64,000 bases of DNA from the NCBI GenBank assembly GCA_004297005.1, contig SCVA01000015.1, positions 62,001-126,000 of the forward strand. The letters run 5' to 3'. The DNA comes from Nevskiaceae bacterium. GTDB lineage: Bacteria; Pseudomonadota; Gammaproteobacteria; Nevskiales; Nevskiaceae. The notes below the pieces were generated by a model. The model saw only the letters and a list, made by a program, of their open reading frames with translations. It made no database searches and had not been told where the DNA came from. Both the position numbers and the translations under genes were made by a program. Positions 17,664 through 30,861 of the stretch are shown here, in pieces; the stretch's first letter is position 1; each line of letters begins with the position of its first letter.

Positions 17664-20600
17664 TCAGGTCTGAAGCGCTGGGGTAGGCAGCGCGAGGCTG
17701 TACTGCCATTCCACCCGGTGCTCCTGCTGGTCGTCGACCAGCGGGATGCTCGGCTCGGCCTGCACGACCTCGTCGAGCCGGACAGTGGTGGTCGCCACCG
17801 GCGTGGGCGATAGCTGCTGCACGCGGATTCGATACCAGGTGCTGCCATAGCGATAGCGGAGCTCGTAGTGGCTCCAGTCCGCCGGCAGGCAGGGGCTGAT
17901 GCGCAGGCGCTCGCCTTCGCGGCGCAGGCCCAGCAGCGATTCCAGCATCAGCCGGTACAGCCAGCCGGCGGAGCCGGTGTACCAGGTCCAGCCGCCGCGC
18001 CCGGAGTGCGGCGCTACCGCATAGACATCGGCGGCAACCACATAGGGCTCGGCCTTGTAGATGGCGACATCTTCGGCACTGCGCGCATGGTTCACCGGGT
18101 TGATCAGGGCCAGCAGCTCCCAGGCGCGGCGGCTGTCGCCGAGCCGGGCATAGGCCATGGCCGCCCAGATCGCGGCATGGGTGTACTGGCCGCCGTTCTC
18201 ACGCACGCCCGGCACATAGCCCTTGATGTAGCCGGGGTTCAGCGTCGAATGGTCGAACGGCGGGTCGAGCAGCTGCACCAGCCGGTGGTCGCGGCGCACC
18301 AGGTGCTGATCGAGCGCGTCCATCGCCAGCCGCTGGCGCTCGGGCTCGCCGGCACCGGAGAGCACCGACCAGCTCTGGGCAATGGAGTCGATCGCACACT
18401 CGCTGTTGGCCGCCGAACCCAGCGGCGTGCCGTCGTCGAACCAGGCGCGGCGATACCAGGCGCCGTCCCAGGCGTGCTCGGCAAGGCGCTCGCGCAGACG
18501 CGCGGCCTCGGCCTGGCAGTGGTCGGCGAAGTCGGCGTCTTGATAGCGGCGCGCCAGGTCGGCGAAGCCGGTCAGCACCTCGTAGAGGAAGAACCCCAGC
18601 CAGACACTCTCGCCCTTGCCCTCGATGCCGACCAGGTTCATGCCGTCGTTCCAGTCGCCGGAGCCCATCAGTGGCAGGCCGCGCTCGCCGTAGCGCAGGC
18701 CGTAGCGGATGGCGCGTACGCAATGCTGGTAGACGCTGGCCTGCTCGGCGGAACGCGCCGGCAGATCGTAGTAGGACTCCTCGTCGGGGCCGAGCGCGCG
18801 GCCATCGAGAAACGGCATGCGCTCGTCAAGCACAACGGTATCGCCGCTGCTCTGCACATAGCGGCAGACCGCCAGCGGCAGCCACAGGTAGTCGTCGGAG
18901 CAGCGGGTGCGCACGCCGCGGCCGGAGGGCGGATGCCACCAGTGCTGCACATCGCCTTCCAGATACTGGTGGCGGGCGCAGCGCAGCAGGTGCTCGCGCA
19001 GCAGGCGCGGCTCGGTGTGCACCAGGGCCATGGCGTCTTGCAGTTGGTCGCGGAAGCCGTAGGCGCCGCCCGACTGGTAGTAGCCGCTGCGCGCCCACAT
19101 CCGGCAGGCCAGTGTCTGGTAGACCAGCCAGCCGTTGGCCAGCACGTTGAAGGCCGGATCGGGGGTTTGCACCTGCACCGCGCCCAGCGTCTGCTGCCAG
19201 TACTGCTGCACCCGCTCCAGCGCCGCGCGCGCCGCGCCCGGTTTGCGCAGGCGCAGGGCCAAGGCCCTGGCCTGCGCTACGTCGGCGGCGGCACCCAGGC
19301 GGAAGATGATCTGGCGCTGCTGGCCGGGCGCGAGATCGAAGGGCACCTGGATCGCTCCGCAGGGGTCCAGCGCCGCGCCGAGACGGCCGGAGAGCTGTAC
19401 CCGGCTCATCGCATCGGGGGCGGCGAGCGTGCCGTTGCGGCCGAGGAACTCGGTGCGATCACCGGTGAGGGTGCGCGAGAGATCATCGACGTCGAAGAAG
19501 GCGACGCGCTTGGCGAACTCGGTGTTGTAGGCATTGCGCGCGAACAGGGCGCCGCTGCTGGCGTCGATCTCGGTGAGCACGTGCATCGCCGACTTGTGGC
19601 GCAGATCGCCGAGCACCCATTCCACATAGCCGGTGGCGGACAGCCGCCTTGGTCGGTCGGAATCGTTGCGCACAGTCAGCACCGAAAACTTCACCGCGTC
19701 TTCGAGATCGACGTAGACCTGCAAGTCCGAATGGAGATGGCCGCTGCGGTGCTCGAAGCGGCTGTAGCCGAAGCCGTGACGGCTGAGATAGGACTCGCTG
19801 TCGGGGCTGGGCAGCGGCGTTGGCGACCAGTAGTGGCCGCTCTCCTCGTCGCGCAGGTAGATGGCCTCGCCGCCGGTGGCGCCCACCGGGTCGTCGCTCC
19901 AGGGCGTCAGCCGGAACTCGTGGGCGTTCTCGCTCCAGGTGTAGGCCAAGCCGCTCTCCGCGATCACGCTGCCGAACTGCGGATTGGCCAGCACATTCAC
20001 CCAGGGCAGCGGCGTGCGCTGACTGGCGGTGGTGGTGATGAGGTATTCGCGGCCGTCGGCGCTAAAGCCGCCCAGGGCATTGCCGAGCTGCACGGCCGGC
20101 GGCGGCGCTTCCGGCGCACCCGGTGGCGGCGGCCGGTGGCTGCGGGTCGGCACCAGCCGCGGCACGGTCTTGTCGGCGATGGCGCGGCGCAGCACCTGCT
20201 CGGCGAGCGTGCCGCGACTGGGTGCGATCACCACCCGCGCCACCGCCTGCAGCAGCACCCGGTCCTCGGCGGCGATCTGCTCGGCGGAGCGCACGTAGAT
20301 GCCGCCCGGCCGGTCGGTGGCGCTGGCCTCGGTGCCGGTGGCGATCAGGCCGAGGATCTGGTCCTGCAGGCGCTGCCGGTAGCCGCCGCTGTCCTCGTTC
20401 CAGATCACCAGATCGACCACCAGACCCTTCATCCGCCAATAGGCGTGGCAGCGGATCAATTGCCGCGCCAGATCCAGTTGGCTGGCGTCGGTGATCTTCA
20501 GCAGCACGATCGGCAGATCGCCGGAGATGGCATAGCCCCACAGCCCGGACTGGCCGCGCCGGTTCTGCCGCAGCAGACCGGCCTCGGCGCGCAGCGCGGC

Positions 20601-23600
20601 ATTGGCGTACAGCACCGAGCCGGCCAGGCGCCGGTAAAGCTGGGCATCGGCCTCGCCGGCATTGATCTGCCGCAGGGTGACGCCGCCGTGGGTCCAGGCG
20701 AGGTCGAGCACGCGGTCGGTGAGATGGCGGTCCTGGAATTTGTCGACCAGGCTCAGGCAGGCCTCGCGGTTGTCGGCGGCGCCAGTCACCAGGTCGAGGG
20801 TGGCTGACTGGTCGGGCTCCAGCACCAGGCGGCAGCGGATGGCGATGATCGGGTCGAGCACCGAGCCGGTGGTGCCCGAGAGCGGGCCGGCCGTGGCCAT
20901 CGCCAACGGCGCCGCCACACTGCGGCCGCGGCCGATGAAGCGCATGCGGTCGGTCTCGTAGGAGACCGCGACGATCTCGCTGCCGTGCCCGGCCAGCAGA
21001 TGGAACATCCAGGGCGTCGGCTCGTCGACCGAGCGCGGCCGCCGCGTGCACAGGATCGCCCGGCGGCTGTCGACCACCTCGGTCTGCACAAACAGCTTGC
21101 CGAACGAGGGCTGGGTGAGGTCCGCCGCCTGCGCGGCGAGCACCACTTCGGCATAGCTGGTGATCTCGAGGGTGCGGCGCGTTCGGCTGCGGTTGGTGAG
21201 CCGCAGGCGGCGCAGCTCAACGTCGTCTTCCGGCGACACCACGGTTTCCGAATGGCACTCGATGCCGTGGTCGCGGCGGCGGAACTCGGCGCGGCCTTCG
21301 GAGAACATCGCCTCGTAGCTGTCGGCGCGCCGCAGCGTCGGTTGGTGCGCCGCCGACCAGACCTCGCCGCTGACCACGTCGCGCAGGTACAGGAAGGCGC
21401 CCCAGTTGTCGGCGCTACGGTCTTCGCGCCAGCGGGTGAGGGCGAGGTCCTTCCAGCGGCTATAGCCGCCGCCGGCGTTGGTGACCATCAGGTGGTAGCG
21501 GCCGTTGGACAGTAGTTGCACTTCCGGCGAGGGCGTGTCGGAGCCGAACGGCGTCGGCAGGGCGGCCTCCGGCGCACCGGCCAGGTCGCCACCCTCGATC
21601 TGCTCGGCGATGCGGGTGTGGAACACCGTGTGCCGGGGAATGCGCTCCTGCAACAGCAGCAGGGTGGCCTGGAACAAGGGGTCGGACTCGAAGCGCCGCT
21701 GCATCGGCCGGTTGAGCAGCAGGTAGGCCATCGCCAGCAGGCTCATGCCCTGGTGGTGCGCCATGTACGACTGCACGACCACGCTGGTCTGGCCGCGCGG
21801 CAGGCGCGAGGGCGTGTAGTCGATGGCCTCGTACAGGCCGTAGCGGCCTTCCAGGCCGGAGGTAGCCAGCTTTTGCAGATTGATGCAGGCCGCCTCCGGC
21901 GCCACCATCAGCGCCAGCGCCGAGGCATAGGGCGCGATCACCGCGTTCTCCGCCAGGCCGCGCTGCAGGCCCAGGCCGGGCACGCCGAACGCGTGGTACT
22001 GGTAGTTGCCGCTAGCGTCGGCGGTGCTGTAGCCGGACTCCGACACGCCCCAGGGCAGGCCGCGCTGGCTGCCGTAGGCGATCTGCCGCGCCACCGCCGC
22101 CTGGTAGGTCTGCTCCAGCAGCGTGCCGGGATAGGCCGGCATCACCAGCAGCGGCATCAGGTACTCAAACATCGAGCCGCTCCAGGACAGCAGGATGGTC
22201 TCGCCGCCGGCGCTGGTGAGCAGGCGCCCAAGCGCAAACCAGCTTTCCTGCGGCAGCTTGCCCTGGGCGATGGCGACAAAGTTGCAGAGTCGGGTTTCCG
22301 AGGCCAGCAGATCGTAGAAGCTGGTGTCGCGGCGGAACTCGTCGACGTTGTAGCCGACCGCCAGCAGGTGGCGGGTGCGGTCGTAGAGCAGCTCGTATTC
22401 CATGTTCGCCAGCTCGCCGGCCTGCGCCGCCAGCGCCGTGCAGGCGGCGATGCGTTCGCGGGCGCGGGCGGCGCCCGCCAGCAACCGCCGGTGGTGCTCG
22501 TCCAGCCAGGCCAGACGCGCCGCCGGGGCCGGCTGCAAGCGCTCGGCATCGAGCGCAGGCAACTGGCGCTCGATGGCCTGCACCAGCCCGCACAGGCTAG
22601 GGATGCCGGGCGACGGCAGCGGCGGCGCCTCGGCCCCGTCGGCGGGTAGTGCCAGCCAGGGCGCCAGTTCGGCGAGGTCTTCCAGCGCCTCCCGGGCCTG
22701 GCGCGACAACGCCTGGGCCGCCTCGCTGGCGGCGGTGCGCGGATCGCCGGCGAGGCTGGCGGCGAGCTGGTCCGCGGCGGCGGCTAACGGCAGCAGCGCC
22801 TGCCACAGCGCCGGCAGCGTCGGTGGTGGCAGCGTCTCCTCGCGGTCGAGCCGGCTCTGCAGGTTTTGCAGCGCCGCGGTGTCGGCCGCAGAGGGCGGCG
22901 CGCCGAGCGCATCGACGACCACCGCCAGCGCGTCGGCGAAACCGGCGAACAGGCGCGGCGAGACCATCGCCTGCTCCGGCAAGGCCAGCAGGCCGGCGCG
23001 CAGGGTCAGCAGATGGCCGGCGAGATTGCCGCTGTCCACCGAGGAGACGTAGCGCGGCGGCAGCGGCCGCAGCGTGAGGGTGTCGTACCAGTTGTAGAAA
23101 TGGCCCTGGTGCCGCTCCAGCGCCAGCATGGTCTGGAAGGCGTTGCCGGTGCGCCGCAGCAGACCGCCGGTGCCCAGGTAGCCGAAGTCCCAGGCCGAGA
23201 GATTGGCCAGCAGCGACAGGCCCATATTGGTCGGCGAAGTGCGGTGGGCGATCACCGGGCCCGGCTGCTCCTGGAAGTTGTCGGGCGGCAGCCAGTTTTC
23301 TTCCGCCACCACGAAGCGCTCGAAGAACGCCCAGGTCTTGCGCGCCAGCTTGCGCAGAAACCATTGCTGCTCCTCGCTCAGCCGTGCTTCCGCGCGCTGC
23401 GGTGGCCGGCTCAGCCGCTCGGCGAGAGCCGGCGCCAGCAGCCACAGGCCGAGGACCGGCAGCGCCACCGCCAGCGCCTCGGGGCGCAGCAGGGCCAGCG
23501 CCGTCGCAGTCGTCAGCGCGGCGGCCGGCGCCACCCACATCTGCCGGTAGGAGGCGAGGTAGCCGGTGCCGGTGGCCGCGTCGGTGGCCAGGGCGGCGGA

Positions 23601-26447
23601 CACGCTCCACTCCAGCCGCCGCCGGTGGCTGACCAGCATGCGCCAGCCGGTGCGCAGGATCGCGTCGAGCGTATAGAGCACCTCGTAGGGCAGGCAGGCG
23701 AGCCGGAACGCCGCCAGCGCGCCGCCGCGCGCCACTGCGTACAGCGCCTCGGCCAGATGCTGCTTCAGCGCCACCTCCTCGGGGCGGCGGAAGCCATCGA
23801 CCAAGCCGGCCAGCAGGGTCGGGATCAGCGCGATGCCGAGCGCGGTCAGCGTCCACAACCAAGGCCGCGGCAGCAGCGACCAGCCGATCAGCAACAGCAG
23901 CAGCAGGGCGACCGGCGCCAGGCTGCGGCGGAGATTGTCGAGAATCTTCCAGCGCGACAGCGCCGATAGCGGATTGCGCTGGCTGGCGCCGTCCGCGCCG
24001 GGCACCCGCGGCCACAGCCAGCGGGCGATCTGCCAGTCGCCGCGGATCCAGCGCCGCTGGCGATTGACGTCAGTCTGGTAGCGCAGCGGATAGTCCTCGA
24101 ACAACTGCACGTCGCTGAGCAGGCCGGAGCGCGCATAGCAGCCCTCCAGCAGGTCGTGGCTGAGAATGCGGTTTTCCGGGAAGCGCCCGCTGAGCGCGGC
24201 CTCGAAGGCGTCGAGATCGTAGATGCCCTTGCCGATGAACGAGCCCTCGTCGAACAGATCCTGGTAGACGTCGGACACCGAGCGCGTATACGGGTCGATG
24301 CCGGGCTCGCTGCCGCACAACTGGGCGTAGCCGGAGCGCTGGCTGCCGGACAGGCTGCTGGCCATGCGCGGCTGCAAGATGCCGTAGCCACCGGTGACCC
24401 GCTGCAGCCGGGCGTCGTAGCGCGGCCGGTTGAGCGGGTGCGCCATCGCCGCGACCAGTTGGCGGGCGGTGTCGCGTGGCAACTGGGTATCGGTGTCGAG
24501 CGCGATCACGTAACGCACCCCGGCCAGGCCGGCGAGGCCGCCGACCAGGCGCGAGAAGCGCTGGCTTCCGCTGCCGCGCAGCAGGGCATTGAGATCGGCA
24601 AGCTTGCCGCGCTTGCGCTCGTAGCCCATCCACAGCCGCTCTTCGGGGTTCCAGCAGCGCGGGCGATGGAACAGGTGGAAGCGGCTGCCGTCGGCGCCAG
24701 CGTACTGCGCGTTGAGGCGCGCGATGCCCAGGCTGGCGCGAGCGAGCAGTAGCTCATCCTCCGGCAGCCGCTCGGCGGCGGCGTCGCGGAAGTCGGTGAG
24801 CAGGCCGAAGCGAAGCTGGCCGTCGCGATTGCCCAGATAGCGGACTTCCAGCGCCTCCAGCAGTTCGTCGATCTGCGCAGCGCTGGACAGCAGCGTGGGC
24901 ACCACCACCAGGGTACGCACGCTGGCCGGCATGCCGAGCTGGTAGTCCATGCGCGGCAGCCGCCGTGGCGCCACCGCCAGATTGGCCAGCCAGTTGGTCA
25001 GCGCCGAGGCCAACTGGCTGGCGGCGAACAGCGCCAGCACGCCGAGCAGCAGCAGCCTGCCGCCGCTCACCGCCTCGGCCAAGGCCGGCCAGAGCAGGAG
25101 GCGGGTGAAGGCAACGGTCATCAGCAGGATCAGGCCGAGATGGATGACCAGATGAGAGCCCCCAAACCGGCGGCGCAAGCCCGGCAGCAGCGGCAGCCGG
25201 GCCTCGACCGCGCGTTCCAGCGCCGGCAGGCCGCGGTCGATCAAGTAGTAGCCGACGTGGGCGCGGTGCGCCTGTGCCGGCGCGCCGGCGGCACTGCGGC
25301 GCGCCAGGCCGATCGCGGCGCGGGCGATCTCGACCTCGGTCATCGGACTGCACTTGGCCAGGCGGTCGATGACCTGTCGATAGTGGTCGCGGGTGGCAAA
25401 GTCCATGTCCCGGTAGCTGCCGTGCAGGTCTTCGCGCAGGGCCTGCTCGACCACGCTCATCGCCTCGACGAACACCCGCCAGTCCATCGCCCCGAGGTAG
25501 CGCAAGCTGCCGATGCTGTTGCTGATCGACACCTGGTCTGCGGCCTGCTGCTGGTTTTCCAGCAGCACCAGTTGCTCGATGGTCTGGCTCGACTCCGCCA
25601 GCCGCTGCTCCACCCAGGTGAGCGGCAGCGCCAGCGCCGGGCCATGGCCTTGCAGGCGGCGCGTCAGCTCGGCGACGAAGGCGCTGCGCATCGGCGGCTG
25701 CGAGCGCGCCATGTCGGCGATCACCAGGATCAGGCTCTTGGGGTCGGCCTCGGCCACCGCCATCATCCGGTCGGCCCAGTCCTGCGCCTGGTTGAGGTGC
25801 AGGCGGGCGCGGGTGATGCGCGCCGCCACCCGGCGCAGGTTCTCGATCAGCGCCAGCCGCAGGGTGATCGGAATGGCCCAGAGCTCGCCCAGCGTCAGCG
25901 GCGTCACCGTCTGGTAGGCGGCGACGAAGCGGCTCAAGGTTTCGGTATCGACCCGGCCGTCGCCGTGGGAGATCGCCTCCAGCGCCAGGTCGTAGACCCT
26001 GGGCAGGCCGCGCGAAGGCCCCAGCGCCAACTGCGGCAGCTCGCGGCTGTAGCCCTTCGGCAGATGCCGGCGGGCGGTGCGGATCTGCTCGTCGATGAGA
26101 TAGAAGTTGTCGAGCAGCCACTCGCCGGCCGGCGCGATCGGCAGCTTGGCCTTGACCGCCACCGCCAGCAGGCGGCGGGCTTCGATCAGCCGCCGCTCGT
26201 TGTCGTCCAGGCGCGGCAGCAGCGGGTTGCTGGTGTGGGCCGGGCCCAGCACATGACCGCTGGCCAGCACCCGGCCGTGCAGCTCCATCTGGTCGGCGCT
26301 GAACAGCTCGGCGCGCAGCGGCGTCTCGTCGTCGTGCTCTGGCGGCGCGCGGCGCGGATACCAGCCGGGCTTCGCGCCGGCCCGCACCGGCGCGAGGCGC
26401 TCACGCAGACGCTGGAGCAGGCTCGGCGGCTGGGCCGCGGCGGACAA
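17664..26447 (-). CDS. ndvB: Cyclic beta-1,2-glucan synthase-type protein (GT84-GH94)
   Basis: This giant 2927-residue membrane protein matches the NdvB layout. Transmembrane helices lie near residues 430-490, and a glycosyltransferase core has the metal-binding [11 protein letters not shown] near residue 650. More helices follow, then a glycoamylase-like middle domain ([20 protein letters not shown] near 1120; [20 protein letters not shown] near 1500). The C-terminal GH94 phosphorylase-like domains carry the acid motif [19 protein letters not shown] near 2600. NdvB makes and trims cyclic beta-1,2-glucan, a periplasmic osmoprotectant and host-interaction glucan. A CsbD-like gene ends 9 bases upstream, so they are probably co-transcribed. 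The exact glucan product is inferred from the family. Confidence 0.88.
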   Translation of the reverse strand: MSAAAQPPSLLQRLRERLAPVRAGAKPGWYPRRAPPEHDDETPLRAELFSADQMELHGRVLASGHVLGPAHTSNPLLPRLDDNERRLIEARRLLAVAVKAKLPIAPAGEWLLDNFYLIDEQIRTARRHLPKGYSRELPQLALGPSRGLPRVYDLALEAISHGDGRVDTETLSRFVAAYQTVTPLTLGELWAIPITLRLALIENLRRVAARITRARLHLNQAQDWADRMMAVAEADPKSLILVIADMARSQPPMRSAFVAELTRRLQGHGPALALPLTWVEQRLAESSQTIEQLVLLENQQQAADQVSISNSIGSLRYLGAMDWRVFVEAMSVVEQALREDLHGSYRDMDFATRDHYRQVIDRLAKCSPMTEVEIARAAIGLARRSAAGAPAQAHRAHVGYYLIDRGLPALERAVEARLPLLPGLRRRFGGSHLVIHLGLILLMTVAFTRLLLWPALAEAVSGGRLLLLGVLALFAASQLASALTNWLANLAVAPRRLPRMDYQLGMPASVRTLVVVPTLLSSAAQIDELLEALEVRYLGNRDGQLRFGLLTDFRDAAAERLPEDELLLARASLGIARLNAQYAGADGSRFHLFHRPRCWNPEERLWMGYERKRGKLADLNALLRGSGSQRFSRLVGGLAGLAGVRYVIALDTDTQLPRDTARQLVAAMAHPLNRPRYDARLQRVTGGYGILQPRMASSLSGSQRSGYAQLCGSEPGIDPYTRSVSDVYQDLFDEGSFIGKGIYDLDAFEAALSGRFPENRILSHDLLEGCYARSGLLSDVQLFEDYPLRYQTDVNRQRRWIRGDWQIARWLWPRVPGADGASQRNPLSALSRWKILDNLRRSLAPVALLLLLLIGWSLLPRPWLWTLTALGIALIPTLLAGLVDGFRRPEEVALKQHLAEALYAVARGGALAAFRLACLPYEVLYTLDAILRTGWRMLVSHRRRLEWSVSAALATDAATGTGYLASYRQMWVAPAAALTTATALALLRPEALAVALPVLGLWLLAPALAERLSRPPQRAEARLSEEQQWFLRKLARKTWAFFERFVVAEENWLPPDNFQEQPGPVIAHRTSPTNMGLSLLANLSAWDFGYLGTGGLLRRTGNAFQTMLALERHQGHFYNWYDTLTLRPLPPRYVSSVDSGNLAGHLLTLRAGLLALPEQAMVSPRLFAGFADALAVVVDALGAPPSAADTAALQNLQSRLDREETLPPPTLPALWQALLPLAAAADQLAASLAGDPRTAASEAAQALSRQAREALEDLAELAPWLALPADGAEAPPLPSPGIPSLCGLVQAIERQLPALDAERLQPAPAARLAWLDEHHRRLLAGAARARERIAACTALAAQAGELANMEYELLYDRTRHLLAVGYNVDEFRRDTSFYDLLASETRLCNFVAIAQGKLPQESWFALGRLLTSAGGETILLSWSGSMFEYLMPLLVMPAYPGTLLEQTYQAAVARQIAYGSQRGLPWGVSESGYSTADASGNYQYHAFGVPGLGLQRGLAENAVIAPYASALALMVAPEAACINLQKLATSGLEGRYGLYEAIDYTPSRLPRGQTSVVVQSYMAHHQGMSLLAMAYLLLNRPMQRRFESDPLFQATLLLLQERIPRHTVFHTRIAEQIEGGDLAGAPEAALPTPFGSDTPSPEVQLLSNGRYHLMVTNAGGGYSRWKDLALTRWREDRSADNWGAFLYLRDVVSGEVWSAAHQPTLRRADSYEAMFSEGRAEFRRRDHGIECHSETVVSPEDDVELRRLRLTNRSRTRRTLEITSYAEVVLAAQAADLTQPSFGKLFVQTEVVDSRRAILCTRRPRSVDEPTPWMFHLLAGHGSEIVAVSYETDRMRFIGRGRSVAAPLAMATAGPLSGTTGSVLDPIIAIRCRLVLEPDQSATLDLVTGAADNREACLSLVDKFQDRHLTDRVLDLAWTHGGVTLRQINAGEADAQLYRRLAGSVLYANAALRAEAGLLRQNRRGQSGLWGYAISGDLPIVLLKITDASQLDLARQLIRCHAYWRMKGLVVDLVIWNEDSGGYRQRLQDQILGLIATGTEASATDRPGGIYVRSAEQIAAEDRVLLQAVARVVIAPSRGTLAEQVLRRAIADKTVPRLVPTRSHRPPPPGAPEAPPPAVQLGNALGGFSADGREYLITTTASQRTPLPWVNVLANPQFGSVIAESGLAYTWSENAHEFRLTPWSDDPVGATGGEAIYLRDEESGHYWSPTPLPSPDSESYLSRHGFGYSRFEHRSGHLHSDLQVYVDLEDAVKFSVLTVRNDSDRPRRLSATGYVEWVLGDLRHKSAMHVLTEIDASSGALFARNAYNTEFAKRVAFFDVDDLSRTLTGDRTEFLGRNGTLAAPDAMSRVQLSGRLGAALDPCGAIQVPFDLAPGQQRQIIFRLGAAADVAQARALALRLRKPGAARAALERVQQYWQQTLGAVQVQTPDPAFNVLANGWLVYQTLACRMWARSGYYQSGGAYGFRDQLQDAMALVHTEPRLLREHLLRCARHQYLEGDVQHWWHPPSGRGVRTRCSDDYLWLPLAVCRYVQSSGDTVVLDERMPFLDGRALGPDEESYYDLPARSAEQASVYQHCVRAIRYGLRYGERGLPLMGSGDWNDGMNLVGIEGKGESVWLGFFLYEVLTGFADLARRYQDADFADHCQAEAARLRERLAEHAWDGAWYRRAWFDDGTPLGSAANSECAIDSIAQSWSVLSGAGEPERQRLAMDALDQHLVRRDHRLVQLLDPPFDHSTLNPGYIKGYVPGVRENGGQYTHAAIWAAMAYARLGDSRRAWELLALINPVNHARSAEDVAIYKAEPYVVAADVYAVAPHSGRGGWTWYTGSAGWLYRLMLESLLGLRREGERLRISPCLPADWSHYELRYRYGSTWYRIRVQQLSPTPVATTTVRLDEVVQAEPSIPLVDDQQEHRVEWQYSLALPTPALQT

Positions 26448-26456
26448 GGCCGCCTC

Positions 26457-26789
26457 TCAGGACGGCGCGTTGGGGGCGTCGGCGGCCGCGTAATGCTTGT
26501 CGAGAAAAGCCCGCACCTGCTGGTCGGACTCGACGCGGCCGATCCGCTGGCGCAACTGCACCAGTCCGGCCAGGCGGTGGAAGCTGCCGTTGACCTCCGC
26601 CAGTTCCTCGGGAGAAATCTTCTCCCAGGTGGCCTGCGCCTCGGCGATCAGCGTCTTCCACTTGCGCTTGGCGGCGAGGCCGTCGGCGATGGCGGTGGCG
26701 CGAATCTGCTTGTTGCTGCGCGGCAGCGCCGTGCGGGGAGTCGGTGCCAGCGGCGTGGTCGCCGGCGGCTTGTGTTCATTGCTGTTCAT
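26457..26789 (-). CDS. CsbD-like small stress protein
   Basis: The 110-residue protein has a low-complexity Pro/Thr N-terminus and a C-terminal region AKRKWKTLIAEAQATWEKIS...EELAEVNGSF. This follows the W-x-EL-x-G pattern of the CsbD family of general stress proteins. The start is the ATG at 26789. Its stop is 9 bases before the start of the large glucan synthase gene, which suggests one operon. CsbD proteins have no defined biochemical activity. The match is moderate because the N-terminal 35 residues are atypical. Confidence 0.6.
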   Translation of the reverse strand: MNSNEHKPPATTPLAPTPRTALPRSNKQIRATAIADGLAAKRKWKTLIAEAQATWEKISPEELAEVNGSFHRLAGLVQLRQRIGRVESDQQVRAFLDKHYAAADAPNAPS

Positions 26790-26983
26790 CGCGAGTCCTG
26801 TGCGTGCCGCACCGGACGGTATTGCCCGGCGGCCCCATGCACTGCGATCCAGCAGCGCCGACGCGACCGCGGCCGGCTTGGCGCGTCGCTCAGCTTTGCG
26901 GGGGGCAGTGGCGGCCGGTATAGCCCGGCAGGTTCCGGCGCTCTGTCTGCTAGCGCACTTAGCGGGGACGCCGGCCGGTGCGT

Positions 26984-27937
<954 letters not shown>

Positions 27938-28025
27938 GGGTTTCCGGCTCTCTTTAAGCACCCGCCGATGGGCGGCGCAGGCATCCTAGCTCAAAGCCAT
28001 CGGCAACAGTCCCGGCATGGCCCGC

Positions 28026-28595
28026 CTAGCCGCCGGGCGCGGGCTCCTGAAACAGCCGCTGCCAACCCGGATAGCCGAGCCGGCGCAGGGTTTCGATGTT
28101 GCGCTCCGGCACCGAGGCGATGTCGGGGTAGCTGGCCACGGCCTGCTCGATGCTGGCTTCCCGCAGCAGATGCAGGCAGGGGTAGGGCGAGCGGTTGGTG
28201 CAGTTCTCGACATCGCCCGGCGCGGTGCCGTCGAACTGGTAGTCGGGGTGAAAGCTGGCGACCTGGATCTCGCCTTCCAGCTCCAGCGCCGCGACGGCGG
28301 CGTCGGCGGTGTCGAGAAAGTCGTTGTAGTCGTAGAAGTCCTGCAACACCTGCGGATGCACCAGCAGGCTGGTCTCGCGTTCGGCGGGGTCGGCGTCGCG
28401 CAGGTCTTCCAGCTCGCGGGCCAGATCCACCAACAGCTCCTCCGGCGTGGTCGCGGCGCTTACCGCGATGTGCACGCGCTGCTTCACGTAGGCGGCCTTG
28501 GCGAAAGGGCAGAGGTTGAGCCCGATCACCGCGCGCTCCAGCCAGAGGCGGGTGGCGGCGATGGCGGCTTGATCGTCGGTGGGGCTGGGATTCAT
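28026..28595 (-). CDS. DUF1415 family protein
   Basis: This 189-residue protein shows the DUF1415 signatures RLWLERAVIGLNLCPFAKAA near the N-terminus, SFHPDYQFDGTAPGDVENCT in the middle and NRSPYPCLHLLRE after it. The family is common in proteobacteria and has no experimentally defined role. It is divergent from mutM, with 38 bases between the starts. Confidence 0.87.
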   Translation of the reverse strand: MNPSPTDDQAAIAATRLWLERAVIGLNLCPFAKAAYVKQRVHIAVSAATTPEELLVDLARELEDLRDADPAERETSLLVHPQVLQDFYDYNDFLDTADAAVAALELEGEIQVASFHPDYQFDGTAPGDVENCTNRSPYPCLHLLREASIEQAVASYPDIASVPERNIETLRRLGYPGWQRLFQEPAPGG

Positions 28596-28633
28596 GGCGC
28601 GCAGCCTAGCAGCGCACCACTAAAATCGCCGCC

Positions 28634-29467
28634 ATGCCCGAATTGCCCGAAGTCGAAACCGTCCGCCGCGGTGTGGAGCCGCATGTGCTTGGTCAGCGCA
28701 TCCTGCGCGCGCTGGTGCGCGAACCGCGGCTGCGCTGGCCGGTGCCGCCGGACTTCGCGGCCTGGGTCGCCGGCCGCCGCATCGTCGGCACCGACCGCCG
28801 GGGCAAGTACCTGCTGCTGCTGCTGGAGGGCGAGCCGGGCGCGCCGCCGGATCGGCTGATCGTGCATCTGGGCATGTCCGGGCGCCTGCTGGTCGTCGCC
28901 AGAGACGTGCCGCTGCGCAAGCACGACCATCTCGATCTGGAGCTGGAAGGCGGCCTGGTGCTGCGCTACCACGACCCGCGCCGCTTCGGCGCGGTGCTGC
29001 CCTGGCCGGCGGCGCAGGGCGCGCATCCCTTGATGGAGACGATGGGGCCGGAGCCGTTCTCCGCCGACTTCCACGGCGACTATCTGTTCCAGCGCTCGCG
29101 CGGCAAGAGCGCGGCGGTGAAAACCTTCCTGATGGACGGCGGCGTGGTGGTCGGCGCCGGCAACATCTACGCGGCGGAGAGCCTGTTCCGCGCCGGCATC
29201 CGTCCGACCCGGCCGGCCGGCAAGCTCACGCGCGCCGAATACGCGCGTCTGGCCGAGCGGGTGCGCGAGGTGCTAGCCGAGGCGGTCGAGCAGGGCGGCA
29301 CCACCCTGCGCGACTTCGCCGGCGCCGACGGCCGCTCCGGCTACTTCCAGCAGGATCTCTACGTGTACGGCCGCGAAGGCGAGGCCTGCCGGGTCTGCGG
29401 CACTGCCATCAAGAGCCTGCGTCTGGGCAATCGCCAGAGTTGCTATTGCCCGCGCTGCCAGCGCTGA
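28634..29467 (+). CDS. mutM: Formamidopyrimidine-DNA glycosylase
   Basis: This 277-residue base-excision repair enzyme removes 8-oxoguanine and ring-opened purines and nicks the strand. The catalytic N-terminus MPELPEVETVRRGVEPH (Pro2, Glu3) is intact, and Lys58-type GKYLLLLL and the helix-two-turn-helix region VGAGNIYAAESLFRAGI are present. The C-terminal zinc finger CRVCGTAIK...CYCPRC is complete. The length is as expected for MutM. Confidence 0.96.
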   Translation: MPELPEVETVRRGVEPHVLGQRILRALVREPRLRWPVPPDFAAWVAGRRIVGTDRRGKYLLLLLEGEPGAPPDRLIVHLGMSGRLLVVARDVPLRKHDHLDLELEGGLVLRYHDPRRFGAVLPWPAAQGAHPLMETMGPEPFSADFHGDYLFQRSRGKSAAVKTFLMDGGVVVGAGNIYAAESLFRAGIRPTRPAGKLTRAEYARLAERVREVLAEAVEQGGTTLRDFAGADGRSGYFQQDLYVYGREGEACRVCGTAIKSLRLGNRQSCYCPRCQR

Positions 29468-29533
29468 CGGCGCCGCCCTTTCTCGTCAGCGCCGAACTGC
29501 GTTAGCGTCGCCGCGTCCCAGGAGAAACCAACG

Positions 29534-30832
29534 ATGACGCGACTCGCGCAAACCCTGAGCCTGCCCTGCGGCGCTCAACTGCCCAACCGTCTGTGCAAGT
29601 CGGCGATGACCGAGGGCCTGTCCGACCCCCGGCTCTACGCCAGCGAGCGCCACAACCGGCTCTACCGGCAGTGGAGCGAGGGCGGCGCCGGCCTGCTCAT
29701 CACCGGCAATGTGATGATCGACAACCGGGTGATGGAGCGGCCGGGCAATGTCGCCATCGACCCGGCCTCGGCCTACCGGCCCGGCCACGAGGGTTACGAG
29801 CGCCTGCGCGCCTGGGCGCAGGCCGGCACCGTCGCCGGCAACCATCTGTGGATGCAGATCAGCCACGCCGGCCGGCAGTCGCCCTGGTACGTAGCCAAGC
29901 AGCCGCTGGCGCCCTCGGAGGTGCAGCTCGACCTGATGGGCAACTACCGCCGGCCGCGCGCGCTGACCGAGCCGGAGATCCTCGACTTCATCCAGCGCTT
30001 CGCGGCGGCGGCAAGGGTGGCGCGCGACACCGGCTTCACCGGCGTACAGGTGCATTCGGCGCACGGCTATCTGCTGTCGAGCTTCCTCTCGCCGGTCACC
30101 AACCAGCGCCAGGACGCCTGGGGCGGCTCGCTGGAAAACCGCGCGCGCTTCCTGCTGGAAACCCTGCGCGCGGTGCGCAAGGCGGTGGGGCCGGACTTTC
30201 CGCTGTCGGTGAAGCTCAATTCCGACGACTTCCGCAAGGGCGGCTTCGAGTTCAGCGACTGCCTGCAACTGGTGCAGTGGCTCAATGCCGAGAGCGTCGA
30301 TCTGCTGGAGATTTCCGGCGGCACCTACGAGCAGCCCAAGCTGCTCGGCTACGAGGGCCGCGCCGAAGACGCCAGGCCGATGCGCCAGAGCACCCAGCAG
30401 CGCGAGGCCTACTTCCTCGAGTACGCGGCGGCGATCCGCAAGGTCGCGGCCATGCCGATCCTGATGCCCGGCGGCTTCCGCCACCGCGAGGCCATGGAGG
30501 CGGCGCTGGAAAGCGGCGACATCGACGTGATCGGCCTGGCCCGGCCTTTGTGCACCGAGCCCGACCTGCCCAAGCGCCTGCTCAGCGGCGCCAGCCTGGA
30601 GGCGCCGGCCTTCGAGAAGAGCCTGAAGCTGGGCGGCGGCATGTTCGCGCCCAGCTCCGGCAACTTCGTGGTCAAGCTGATCAACCTGCTGGGCCAGATG
30701 GGCTGGTACTACGCGCAGATCGAAGACCTGGCCGACGGCAAGCCGCTGAACCTCGAGCGCGGCGTGCTGGCGGCATTTTTGCGCTACCTGAAAAACGAGT
30801 ACGGAACGGCCTGGCGGATGCGGCGGTCCTAG
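29534..30832 (+). CDS. NADH:flavin oxidoreductase, old yellow enzyme family
   Basis: The 432-residue protein has a TIM-barrel FMN-binding pattern with MQISHAGRQSPW, GVQVHSAHGYLLSSFLSP and WGGSLENRARFL, all typical of OYE-like NADH-dependent ene-reductases. The active-site His pair of OYE corresponds to HSAHGYL. It ends with an extra 60-70-residue tail after the barrel (LGGGMFAPSSGNFVVKLIN), as in bacterial members of the 2,4-dienoyl-CoA reductase-like branch that lack the Fe-S domain. The natural substrate is unknown. The gene is alone downstream of mutM. Confidence 0.87.
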   Translation: MTRLAQTLSLPCGAQLPNRLCKSAMTEGLSDPRLYASERHNRLYRQWSEGGAGLLITGNVMIDNRVMERPGNVAIDPASAYRPGHEGYERLRAWAQAGTVAGNHLWMQISHAGRQSPWYVAKQPLAPSEVQLDLMGNYRRPRALTEPEILDFIQRFAAAARVARDTGFTGVQVHSAHGYLLSSFLSPVTNQRQDAWGGSLENRARFLLETLRAVRKAVGPDFPLSVKLNSDDFRKGGFEFSDCLQLVQWLNAESVDLLEISGGTYEQPKLLGYEGRAEDARPMRQSTQQREAYFLEYAAAIRKVAAMPILMPGGFRHREAMEAALESGDIDVIGLARPLCTEPDLPKRLLSGASLEAPAFEKSLKLGGGMFAPSSGNFVVKLINLLGQMGWYYAQIEDLADGKPLNLERGVLAAFLRYLKNEYGTAWRMRRS

Positions 30833-30861
30833 GAGCGTCCCCATCGCCTACGGAGTCCCTC

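Noticed and set aside
17868-20807. Plus-strand open frame of 979 codons opposite the glucan synthase gene
   Set aside because: The opposite strand encodes a recognisable GH94 region; the antisense translation is low-complexity.
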